Part shown: positions 1-7,370 of the stretch, in pieces
Layout of the letters: each line of letters starts with the position of its first letter
Numbering within the stretch: the first letter of the stretch is position 1
Virus record (IMG/VR): IMGVR_UViG_3300017786_000141
Coordinates: 1 to 24,003 of that record
Source: a virus
Reading direction: 5' to 3' (one strand)
DNA: 24,003 nt
Made by a program: the position numbers and the translations under genes
Notes under the pieces: model-generated
What the model saw: the letters and a program-made list of their open reading frames with translations, nothing else
Told to the model about the DNA's origin: nothing
The model's database searches: none

Positions 1-2
1 TC

Positions 3-1112
3 CCAATGGAGTGGAACTACGAAGGATTTATTGATGAGCACGGAAGCCCAGTCTTCAATACTCCGGATCATGAAGTCTTCGATCCACATGGGGAATTAAT
101 AGACATAGGCGTTATAGACAGTTGGCAGAATGAAGCTGACGGTTTAAAAAATGATCAAGACGCACTAAACGAATTTTACAGGCAGTTTCCAAGAACTACT
201 GAGCATGCGTTTAGAGATGAAACAAAAAATAGTATATTTAACTTGGTAAAAATATACGAACAAATAGATTACAACGAAGAAATGTCTAGAACCTTAGGTA
301 TTTCAAGAGGTAATTTTCAATGGATTAATGGCGTAAAAGACTCAAGCGTTATATTTTACCCAGATGCAAAAGGTAGATTTAAAGTAAGTTGGGTGCCACC
401 ACAAAATTTACAAAATAAAGTTATAATAAAAAACGGTGTTAAATGGCCTGGTAACGAGCATATGGGTGCTTTTGGTTGTGATAGTTATGATATATCAGGA
501 ACAGTAGATGGTATAGGTTCTAAAGGTGCTTTGCACGGACTAACTAAGTTTAGCATGGAAGATGCTCCGGCTAATCAGTTTTTTTTAGAATACTTAGCAA
601 GACCACAAACTGCAGAGATATTCTTTGAAGACGTTTTAATGGCATTAGTATTTTATGGAATGCCTTTACTTGCAGAAAACAACAAACCTCGTTTACTATA
701 TTATTTGAGACGTAGAGGTTATAGAGGTTTTAGTATGAACAGGCCTGATAAAATATGGAACAAATTGTCTACTGCAGAAAAAGAAGTTGGTGGAATACCC
801 AACTCAAGTGAAGATATAAAACAAGCTCATGCTGCTGCTATTGAAATGTATATACAAGATCACGTAGGTATAAACAAAGAAGGTACGTTTGGCAGTTGTT
901 ATTTTAACGAACTATTAAATGACTGGGCTAAATTTGATATAAACAAAAGAACAAAGCACGATGCATCTATTAGTTCTGGTTTAGCAATTATGGCAAACAA
1001 TAGACATTTGTATAGGCCTAACGCCCCAGTACAAAAACCAAAACTAAATATAAATATTGCTAAATATGAAAACAAAGGCAATACATCAAAACTAATTAAA
1101 AAAGAAATATGA
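3..1112 (+). CDS. Terminase large subunit, C-terminal part (5' end outside window)
   Basis: This is the DNA-packaging motor subunit; the visible part should hold the RNase H-like nuclease that cuts concatemeric DNA. The frame is open to the left edge, so the Met codon at 6 is probably internal and the ATPase domain lies upstream. Counting from that Met, a GCDSYDISGT motif at about 157-166 supplies candidate metal-binding aspartates (D159, D162). A hydrophobic FFEDVLMALVFYGMP segment at about 207-221 fits the next core strand and helix. KHDASISSG at about 317-325 supplies a late Asp (D319). This Asp spacing and the position directly before a portal gene are typical of terminase large subunits. 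The TGA stop overlaps the portal ATG (ATGA), suggesting translational coupling. The residues after about 340 are Lys/Asn-rich and probably disordered. The family call is fairly secure; the exact catalytic residues are inferred. Confidence 0.85.
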   Translation, partial: PMEWNYEGFIDEHGSPVFNTPDHEVFDPHGELIDIGVIDSWQNEADGLKNDQDALNEFYRQFPRTTEHAFRDETKNSIFNLVKIYEQIDYNEEMSRTLGISRGNFQWINGVKDSSVIFYPDAKGRFKVSWVPPQNLQNKVIIKNGVKWPGNEHMGAFGCDSYDISGTVDGIGSKGALHGLTKFSMEDAPANQFFLEYLARPQTAEIFFEDVLMALVFYGMPLLAENNKPRLLYYLRRRGYRGFSMNRPDKIWNKLSTAEKEVGGIPNSSEDIKQAHAAAIEMYIQDHVGINKEGTFGSCYFNELLNDWAKFDINKRTKHDASISSGLAIMANNRHLYRPNAPVQKPKLNINIAKYENKGNTSKLIKKEI

Positions 1113-3514
1113 TTGTAAAAAGTTATTTTCCATCTCAAGTCGTTAGCGACATAGAAAAGATGAGCTATGATTATGGTTTGAAAGTAGCTAAAGCTATTCA
1201 AGCTGAGTGGTTTCATACTGAAAGAGGTAGTAGTAGATACAGAACAAATCACAACAATTTTAATGACTTAAGGTTATACGCTAGAGGTGAGCAATCAATA
1301 CAAAAGTACAAGGACGAGTTATCTATAAATGGTGATTTGTCCTATCTTAATTTAGACTGGAAACCAGTACCTATTATACCTAAATTTGTTGACATAGTGG
1401 TTAACGGTATTGCTGAAAGAACTTACGATATAAAAGCATACTCGCAAGATCCTTTTGGTGTTGCAAAACGTACAGAGTATATGGATTCTATATTAAACGA
1501 CATGAGAACTCAAGAGTTTAATAATTATGTTGAAGAAGCTTTTGGTGTTGGTATGTACGAAAATGATAAAGAAACACTACCTCAATCTCAAGAAGAGTTA
1601 GATTTACACATGCAGCTTAGCTACAAACAATCAGTTGAGTTAGCGGAAGAACAAGCTCTTAATGTTTTAATGGAAGGCAACAACTACGAGTTAATTAAAA
1701 AACGTTTTTACTATGATCTTACCGTTTTAGGTATTGGCGCTGTTAAAACTTCTTTTAACACATCCGAAGGTGTTGTCATTGATTATGTTGATCCTGCTGA
1801 TTTAGTTTACTCATATACTGAATCACCATATTTTGATGATATATATTATGTTGGTGAAGTTAAAACCATACCTATCAACGAACTGGTTAAACAATTTCCA
1901 CATTTAACTCAAGAGGAATTAGAGAATATAGTTAAAGATAAAAACTATAATAAAACAAATTATAATCAAGGGTATAGTTATAGCGAGCAAGATAATAACA
2001 AAGTTCAAGTTTTATATTTTAATTATAAAACATACATGAACGAGGTTTACAAAGTAAAAGAAACTGGTAGTGGCGCTGATAAGATATTAGCAAAAGACGA
2101 TACGTTTAACCCACCCAACAAAGACAACTTTGGAAAACTACAAAGATCTGTAGAGTGTTTGTATGATGGTGCTATGATTTTAGGAACAGATAAGTTGTTA
2201 AAATGGGAAATGGCTAAAAACATGATGAGACCTAAAAGCGACTATACTAAAGTTAAAATGAATTATAGTATTGTAGCTCCACGTATGTACAAAGGTCGTA
2301 TTGAATCTCTAGTTCAACGTATAACAGGTTTTGCTGACATGATACAGTTAACTCATTTAAAACTACAGCAAGTACTGTCACGTATGGTGCCAGACGGTGT
2401 TTATTTAGATGCTGATGGTTTAGCTGAAATAGACTTAGGTAATGGTACAAACTATAACCCACAAGAAGCCTTAAACATGTTCTTTCAAACAGGATCTGTT
2501 ATTGGTAGATCATTTACAAGTGAAGGTGATATGAACCCAGGTAAAGTACCAATACAAGAAATACAATCAGGTTCTGGTGGTCAAAAAATGCAAAGTTTAA
2601 TACAAACTTATAATTATTATTTACAAATGATAAGAGACACTACCGGGCTCAATGAAGCTAGAGATGGTAGTACTCCTGATAAAAATGCTTTAGTTGGTGT
2701 ACAAAAGCTAGCTGCAGCTAATTCTAACACTGCAACAAGACATATATTACAAGCTGGGCTGTATTTAACATCTGAAACTGCTGAGTGTTTATCTCTTAGA
2801 GTTTCTGATATTATAGAATATTCACCAACTAAAGATGCTTTTATACAGCAAATCGGAGTGCATAATGTTGCTACATTAGAAGAGATGGCAGAGTTACACC
2901 TTTATGACTTTGGTATATTTATAGAATTAACTCCTGATGATGAAGAAAAAGCTATGCTTGAAAATAATATTCAAATGGCATTGCAACAACAATTAATTGA
3001 GCTTGCTGATGCTATTGATCTTAGAAATATTAAAAACATAAAGCTAGCAAATCAATTGCTTAAAATACGTAGAAAAAGAAAGCAAGATAAAGATCAGCAA
3101 ATACAACAGCAAAACATACAAGCACAGTCACAAGCTAATATACAAGCTCAACAAGCATCTGCTGAAATGGAAGTACAAAAAGAACAAGCTAAAATGCAAA
3201 CAGAAATGCAGCTTGAACAAATGAAAGCACAGCTTGACGCTCAAAAACAAGCTCAAGAAGTAGAGTATAAAAAACAACTAATGCAATTAGAGTTTCAAAT
3301 GAACATGCAGCTTGAAGGTATGAAAAATCAAACTGTTAGTAATAAAGAAAAAGAAAAAGAAGATCGTAAAGACGAGAGAACAAAAATCCAAGCTTCACAA
3401 CAAAGTGAACTTATTGATCAAAGAAATAATGATAAACCACCTAAAAACTTTGAGTCTGCAGGTAATGATATATTAGGAGGCGGATTTGATTTAGGTAGCT
3501 TTGATCCTAGATAA
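1109..3514 (+). CDS. Portal protein (head-tail connector dodecamer subunit)
   Basis: This 801-residue protein probably forms the portal ring at one capsid vertex, through which DNA is packaged and ejected. It follows the terminase with a 4-base ATGA overlap and precedes scaffold and capsid genes, the standard head-cassette order. Visible portal-like features are an N-terminal helical clip region, a beta-rich core with VDPADLVYSY at about 227-236, and a long helical stem and crown region up to about residue 650. Residues about 654-765 form a Gln/Lys/Glu-rich, probably coiled-coil or barrel-forming tail, followed by a Gly/Asp-rich end (GNDILGGGFDLGSFDPR). The length is well above T7-type portals (536 residues in T7) and close to portals of crAss-like and related marine phages, where an extended C-terminus projects into the capsid. 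No active site is expected. The portal call is strong; the crAss-like affinity is inferred. Confidence 0.88.
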   Translation: MIVKSYFPSQVVSDIEKMSYDYGLKVAKAIQAEWFHTERGSSRYRTNHNNFNDLRLYARGEQSIQKYKDELSINGDLSYLNLDWKPVPIIPKFVDIVVNGIAERTYDIKAYSQDPFGVAKRTEYMDSILNDMRTQEFNNYVEEAFGVGMYENDKETLPQSQEELDLHMQLSYKQSVELAEEQALNVLMEGNNYELIKKRFYYDLTVLGIGAVKTSFNTSEGVVIDYVDPADLVYSYTESPYFDDIYYVGEVKTIPINELVKQFPHLTQEELENIVKDKNYNKTNYNQGYSYSEQDNNKVQVLYFNYKTYMNEVYKVKETGSGADKILAKDDTFNPPNKDNFGKLQRSVECLYDGAMILGTDKLLKWEMAKNMMRPKSDYTKVKMNYSIVAPRMYKGRIESLVQRITGFADMIQLTHLKLQQVLSRMVPDGVYLDADGLAEIDLGNGTNYNPQEALNMFFQTGSVIGRSFTSEGDMNPGKVPIQEIQSGSGGQKMQSLIQTYNYYLQMIRDTTGLNEARDGSTPDKNALVGVQKLAAANSNTATRHILQAGLYLTSETAECLSLRVSDIIEYSPTKDAFIQQIGVHNVATLEEMAELHLYDFGIFIELTPDDEEKAMLENNIQMALQQQLIELADAIDLRNIKNIKLANQLLKIRRKRKQDKDQQIQQQNIQAQSQANIQAQQASAEMEVQKEQAKMQTEMQLEQMKAQLDAQKQAQEVEYKKQLMQLEFQMNMQLEGMKNQTVSNKEKEKEDRKDERTKIQASQQSELIDQRNNDKPPKNFESAGNDILGGGFDLGSFDPR

Positions 3515-3519
3515 CAATT

Positions 3520-3542
3520 ATTAATTATTATTATATTATATT
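3520..3542 (+). promoter_or_regulatory. A/T-only leader before the scaffold-like gene
   Basis: The gap between the portal stop and the scaffold start is almost entirely A and T and ends in ATATTATATT directly before the ATG. A very similar stretch lies immediately before the gene at 6325, starting with the same ATTAATT and ending with the same ten bases. It has no Shine-Dalgarno motif and no clear Bacteroidota TTG/TAnnTTTG promoter. It may be an unstructured translation-enhancing leader or a phage promoter. Low complexity makes a chance resemblance possible. Confidence 0.35.
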
Positions 3543-4724
3543 ATGGAAGAAAACGTAGAAAACGTAGCCAAAGAGGTTACAAAAGTAGATGTATCTAAAG
3601 AAACACCAACTGATGGTGTTACTAAAGTAAATTTAGATAAACCACCAACACCAAAAACAGAAGAAAAAAATGAAACCACAGAGGAAATTAAAGAAGATAA
3701 CGCTGACGACAGCGGAGTGGTTGAGCTCGTTGAAGATGCCGACACCACAGAAAAACAAGAAGAAGTACAACCGGAGACTGAAACACAAGAAACTCCAGTA
3801 TTAGAAGAGGTTACTGAAGAAGAAGTTAAAGAGCAAACAGAAGAACTAGCTGAAGAAGTTGAAGAGGCTATAACTGAAGCTCAAGAAACTGGTCAAGCAA
3901 TACCTGAAAATTTACAAAAAGTTGTAGATTTTATGGAAGAAACTGGTGGTACATTAGAAGACTATGTGCGTCTTAATCAAGACTTTTCTAGTTATGATGA
4001 TATGACAGTTCTTAAAGAGTACTACAAACAAACAAAATCTCACTTAACATCTGATGAAATTGAATTTTTAATAGATGATTCTTTTTCGTACAATGAAGAT
4101 GAAGATGGTGATAGAGAGATTAAAAAGAAAAAAATAGCGCTAAAAGAGCAAGTTGCCAGCGCTAAAGCCCACCTGGACGGGCAGAAGTCCAAATACTATG
4201 AAGAAGTTAAAGCTGGTTCTAGGTTAACTACCGAGCAACAAAAAGCTATAAACTTTTTTAATAGATACAACAAAGAGTCAGAAGAAACTCAAAAAATAGC
4301 GGATCAACAAACTAATACTTTTAAATTAAAAACTCAACAAGTTTTTAACGATAAATTCAAAGGTTTTGAATACAACGTCGGAGATAAAAAATATAGGTTT
4401 AACGTGAAGAACGCTCAAGAGACTAAAGAAACACAAAGCGACATTAATAATTTTGTCAAGAAGTTCTTGAATAAAAACAATGAAATGTCAGATGCTAAAG
4501 GTTATCACAAGTCTTTATACGCAGCAATGAATCCCGACGCTATTGCTAAGCACTTCTACGAACAAGGTAAAGCAGATGCTATGAAAGATAGTGTTGCCAA
4601 AGCCAAAAATGTAAGTATGGATCCTAGACAATCGTTTTCAAACGATAATACTAGCGGGCCAAAAGTAAGAGTACTTAACAATGATGATTCTCCTAACTTT
4701 AAGTTTAAAATTAAAAATAAATAA
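3543..4724 (+). CDS. Scaffold-like capsid assembly protein
   Basis: This 393-residue protein probably guides procapsid assembly and is then lost or cut. The case rests on position, directly between portal and major capsid protein, and on composition. Residues about 1-120 are highly acidic (long Glu/Thr/Val runs) and look disordered. Residues about 120-300 are helical and charged, including a KKKKIALKEQ stretch near 198 and helices rich in Gln and Lys. The C-terminal part contains AMNPDAIAKHFYEQGKADAM at about 328-347, then a polar, basic tail ending FKFKIKNK, as expected for a scaffold segment that touches capsid protein. No protease motif was found, so an assembly protease would have to be elsewhere or absent. 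A head-interior or minor capsid role is the main alternative. The start follows the A/T leader and no better upstream ATG exists. Confidence 0.7.
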   Translation: MEENVENVAKEVTKVDVSKETPTDGVTKVNLDKPPTPKTEEKNETTEEIKEDNADDSGVVELVEDADTTEKQEEVQPETETQETPVLEEVTEEEVKEQTEELAEEVEEAITEAQETGQAIPENLQKVVDFMEETGGTLEDYVRLNQDFSSYDDMTVLKEYYKQTKSHLTSDEIEFLIDDSFSYNEDEDGDREIKKKKIALKEQVASAKAHLDGQKSKYYEEVKAGSRLTTEQQKAINFFNRYNKESEETQKIADQQTNTFKLKTQQVFNDKFKGFEYNVGDKKYRFNVKNAQETKETQSDINNFVKKFLNKNNEMSDAKGYHKSLYAAMNPDAIAKHFYEQGKADAMKDSVAKAKNVSMDPRQSFSNDNTSGPKVRVLNNDDSPNFKFKIKNK

Positions 4725-4748
4725 ATAATAAATTTAAAATAAAAAAAT

Positions 4749-6251
4749 ATGATTTCAAATCCTGGAGGTAATTTAAACAGTGTGCCTGCTCCAATACAGC
4801 AAGCGTTACAAACAAATTATCTTGATCTTTCATCTGCATCAAATGCAGGTTGGGGACAACAATATGTACCAGACCTAATGGAGAAAGAAGCTGAAGTTTT
4901 CGGACCGAGAACTATTTCAGGTTTCTTATCACAAGTTGGGGCTGAAGAAGCGATGACTGCTGACCAAGTTGTTTGGTCTGAGCAAGGTCGTTTACACTTA
5001 TCTTACAAATGTGAAGTAAAATCAACAACTACTATTGAGATTCAATCTGATATTGATGGTAACAATTCTGATACTACTAACGGTATTTCTGGTTCTGGTA
5101 ACAGTCCAATTAACCACGGTGTTAGAGTAAACGATACTATTATTATATCTGATGCAACTAACGGTGTAGTTAAAGCATTAGTTACAGTTGTATCTAACGA
5201 TACAATTACTGTAGCTCCTTATGAAGCTACTACGTTGACTGGTACTACAGCTGCTTTAGCAACTACAATATTAGTTTATGGCTCTGAATACGGTAAAGGT
5301 ACTAGATACGATCACCCTGATGGTACTTTTAACACTCAAGATGGTAGAGGTGCTAACGAGCCTTCGGTTCAAACATTTACTAACAAGCCAATCATTATGA
5401 AAGACTACTACGAAGTTTCAGGTTCTGATGCTTCTAGAATTGGTTGGATTGAAGTTTCTTCTGAAGGTGGTGCTTCTGGTTACCTATGGTACTTAAAAGC
5501 TGAAGCTGACACAAGAGCTCGTTTTAACGATTACTTAGAGATGTCAATGCTAGAAGCTGTACCTGGTGCTACTGATGGTTCTAACACTACGGCTGATACA
5601 CAGTTAAATATGGCTGGTGCTAAAGTTGGTACTCAAGGTTTATTCGATGCTATTGAAGACAGAGGTAACATTACTACTGGTGTAACTGGTGTTAATGCTG
5701 CTACTGATTTAGCTGAGTTTGACGCTATCTTAGCTGAGTTTGATTCTCAAGGTGCTATTGAAGAAAACATGATGTTCGTAAATAGAGCTACTAGTTTAGC
5801 TATTGACGATATGTTAGCTTCAATGAATTCTTACGGTGCTGGTGGTACGTCTTATGGTGTATTCAACAACTCTGAAGATATGGCATTAAACTTAGGTTTC
5901 TCTGGTTTCAGACGTGGATCTTACGATTTTTACAAGTCTGACTTTAGATACTTAAACGACAAAGCTACTAGAGGTGGTATTAATTCTGCTAATGCTGCAA
6001 ATGCAATTAGAGGTGTCTTAATCCCTGCTGGTACTTCTTCAGTTTATGACCAAACTGTTGGTGCAAGTATGAAAAGACCATTCTTACACGTTAGATATAG
6101 AGCTTCACAAACTGACGATAGAAGAATGAAAACATGGACTACTGGTTCTGTTGGTGCTGCTACATCTGCTTTAGATGCAATGCAAATCCACATGTTAACT
6201 GAGAGATGTTTAATTACTCAAGGTGCTAATAACTTTATGTTATTAAAATAA
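4749..6251 (+). CDS. Major capsid protein (HK97-fold type)
   Basis: This 500-residue protein is the likely shell subunit. It follows the scaffold gene and is closed by a strong terminator at 6264-6300, a common arrangement for the most abundant virion protein. The N-terminal arm (residues 1-60) is Asn/Gln/Ser-rich. A loop-rich beta segment at about 101-180, with GNNSDTTNGISGSGNSP and NDTIIISDATNGVV stretches, looks like an insertion. The later part contains LAIDDMLASMNSYGAGGTSY (about 351-370), GFSGFRRGSYDFYKSD (about 379-394), RPFLHVRYRASQTDDRR (about 443-459) and a conserved-looking end, TQGANNFMLLK. I associate these with major capsid proteins of marine and crAss-like phages from memory, not from a search. 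The gene favours C-ending codons for Asn, Tyr and Phe more than its neighbours, which fits heavy expression. No cleavage site is obvious. Confidence 0.87.
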   Translation: MISNPGGNLNSVPAPIQQALQTNYLDLSSASNAGWGQQYVPDLMEKEAEVFGPRTISGFLSQVGAEEAMTADQVVWSEQGRLHLSYKCEVKSTTTIEIQSDIDGNNSDTTNGISGSGNSPINHGVRVNDTIIISDATNGVVKALVTVVSNDTITVAPYEATTLTGTTAALATTILVYGSEYGKGTRYDHPDGTFNTQDGRGANEPSVQTFTNKPIIMKDYYEVSGSDASRIGWIEVSSEGGASGYLWYLKAEADTRARFNDYLEMSMLEAVPGATDGSNTTADTQLNMAGAKVGTQGLFDAIEDRGNITTGVTGVNAATDLAEFDAILAEFDSQGAIEENMMFVNRATSLAIDDMLASMNSYGAGGTSYGVFNNSEDMALNLGFSGFRRGSYDFYKSDFRYLNDKATRGGINSANAANAIRGVLIPAGTSSVYDQTVGASMKRPFLHVRYRASQTDDRRMKTWTTGSVGAATSALDAMQIHMLTERCLITQGANNFMLLK

Positions 6252-6263
6252 GCACTTTTATTT

Positions 6264-6300
6264 AAAGAACCGGGGCTTCGGCCTCGGTCCTTTTCTTTTT
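6264..6300 (+). terminator. Rho-independent terminator after the major capsid gene
   Basis: The stem pairs 6264-6276 with 6281-6293 around a TTCG tetraloop (6277-6280) closed by C-G, the especially stable UUCG type. It has thirteen positions with one G-U pair (6273/6284) and one A-C mismatch (6268/6289). The right arm runs into a T-rich tail (6291-6300). It lies 12 bases after the capsid stop. This is the only clear intrinsic terminator in the window. Confidence 0.88.
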
Positions 6301-6324
6301 ATTAATTTTATTATATATTATATT
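6301..6324 (+). promoter_or_regulatory. A/T-only leader after the terminator
   Basis: Directly after the terminator U-tract, this stretch starts ATTAATT and ends ATATTATATT before ATGG, closely matching the leader at 3520-3542. Because the terminator should block most transcripts from upstream, genes from 6325 onward need either read-through or a promoter near here. This is the only non-coding space for one. No recognised sigma-factor consensus can be assigned. Confidence 0.35.
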
Positions 6325-7143
6325 ATGGCAAAAAAACAAAAAACACAAGAGGTAGAGGTACCTGTTGTTGAAACTCCAGTAGTTGAAACACCAAAACCTA
6401 AAAAAACTCAACCTGTAAAACCAGCTTGGGAAATAAAAGACAGAATGTATTTTCTAAAAGGAAATAAAAGACCTCTTTCAAGATCTATTAAATCTGCAAA
6501 TATTTATCATTTTGATGAAGAAAAAGGTTACGAAAGAGAACTTAAGTATTGTGAAAATCAAAGAACTCCTTTTGTAGATGAAATGCAAGGAGATCAAAGA
6601 TTAGCTCATATTGTTTTTAGATCTGGAAATTTATTTGTACCAAAAGAAAAAACAGTTTTACAAAAACTATTAAGCTTATATCACCCACACAAAGGTATGA
6701 TATACGAAGAATTAAAACCAGAGAAAAACGCTGCATCTGAAATCGACTATTTAGAAATGGAAGTTTTAGCGTTAAATGAAGCTATGAACATGGATGTTGA
6801 TATGGCAGAAGCTATAATGAGAGTTGAAGTTGGTTCTAGAGCGTCTAAGATGAGTTCTAAAGAACTTAAAAGAGATTTACTGTTATATGCTAAAAGAAAT
6901 CCTGGTTTGTTCTTAGAGTTAGTTAATGATGACAATGTTCAACTTAGAAATTTTGGTATTAAAGCTACAGAGCTTGGAATATTAAAATTATCTGGAGATC
7001 AAAGAACTTTTACGTGGGGATCTAATGATAGAAAACTAATGAATGTTCCTTTTGACGAACACCCATACTCAGCTTTAGCCGCTTGGTTTAAAACTGACGA
7101 AGGTATGGAAATATATGCAAATATAGAAAAACAATTAAAGTAA
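6325..7143 (+). CDS. Conserved marine-phage structural-region protein, unknown function
   Basis: The function of this 272-residue protein is unknown. The first 32 residues are a low-complexity Lys/Pro/Val/Glu linker containing a short tandem repeat, VVETPVVETP. The folded part begins at about 34 with a Trp and a DRMYFLKG strand. Next come a Tyr/His-rich region (LLSLYHPHKG, about 115-124) and a helical segment with SKELKRDLLLYAKRNP at about 178-193. The C-terminal part contains RTFTWGSNDRKLMNVPFDEHPY at about 227-248 (two motif blocks, Trp- and Pro-centred). Proteins with this C-terminal pattern are familiar from uncultured marine phages beside head genes, but I know of no assigned role. Its place between capsid and connector genes suggests a head-associated, decoration or head-completion protein. 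It is the first gene after the capsid terminator. No Cys pairs, membrane segments or catalytic motifs are apparent. Confidence 0.75.
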   Translation: MAKKQKTQEVEVPVVETPVVETPKPKKTQPVKPAWEIKDRMYFLKGNKRPLSRSIKSANIYHFDEEKGYERELKYCENQRTPFVDEMQGDQRLAHIVFRSGNLFVPKEKTVLQKLLSLYHPHKGMIYEELKPEKNAASEIDYLEMEVLALNEAMNMDVDMAEAIMRVEVGSRASKMSSKELKRDLLLYAKRNPGLFLELVNDDNVQLRNFGIKATELGILKLSGDQRTFTWGSNDRKLMNVPFDEHPYSALAAWFKTDEGMEIYANIEKQLK

Positions 7144-7148
7144 TCAAA

Positions 7149-7180
7149 CTGTAGGAGCGGTCGCTCTACAGGGCGACTGC
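7149..7180 (+). other. GC-rich element with two mutually exclusive hairpins
   Basis: In an otherwise A/T-rich intergenic gap, 7149-7158 can pair with 7163-7171 (nine pairs, one bulged G, GGTC loop). Alternatively 7157-7164 can pair with 7173-7180 (eight pairs, one G-U, eight-base loop). The two stems share 7157-7164, so only one can form at a time. No T-run follows, so it is not an ordinary intrinsic terminator. It begins six bases after one stop codon and ends 19 bases before the next start. Confidence 0.5.
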
Positions 7181-7199
7181 AACTACTAAATAATTAAAT

Positions 7200-7364
7200 A
7201 TGAAATCAAAAGGATTAGGAGATTCAATAGAAAAATTTACATCAGCGACTGGTATAAAATCATTTACACAATACTTAGACAAGCAGAACGTGTTTGGTAA
7301 AAAAGGTTGTGGTTGTAACAAAAGAAAAGAAGCGCTTAACAAAGCGTTTCCTTATAAAAAATAA
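7200..7364 (+). CDS. 54-residue Cys-x-Cys small protein
   Basis: A short gene encodes a protein beginning MKSKGLGDSIEKFTSATGIK, with a Gly-rich turn, KKGCGCNKRKEALNK, near 34-48, and ending AFPYKK. It starts after an AAATTAAAT leader like its neighbours and stops seven bases before the next gene, so it fits the gene array without overlap. The two cysteines at 37 and 39, flanked by basic residues, could bind a metal, form disulfides, or pack against a partner protein. I recall similar small proteins (GLGD...ATGI... then CGC and KRxxxLN) in Bacteroidota and marine phages, but know of no assigned function. Its position between head and connector genes suggests a minor virion or assembly role. 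The basic charge also allows nucleic-acid binding, perhaps of the hairpin element just upstream. The existence of the gene is well supported; the role is open. Confidence 0.72.
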   Translation: MKSKGLGDSIEKFTSATGIKSFTQYLDKQNVFGKKGCGCNKRKEALNKAFPYKK

Positions 7365-7370
7365 AAAAAT

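Noticed and set aside
899-1252. A 117-residue open frame on the minus strand across the terminase-portal border
   Set aside because: It lies opposite two well-supported genes, has a low-complexity Ser/Phe/Leu composition typical of antisense shadow frames, and has no leader like the real starts.
4120-4145. A run of seven A bases (4128-4134) as a possible programmed frameshift site in the scaffold-like gene
   Set aside because: A shift to the -1 frame meets TAG at once, giving only a truncation. A-runs are expected in AT-rich Lys codons, and no clear downstream stem supports frameshifting.
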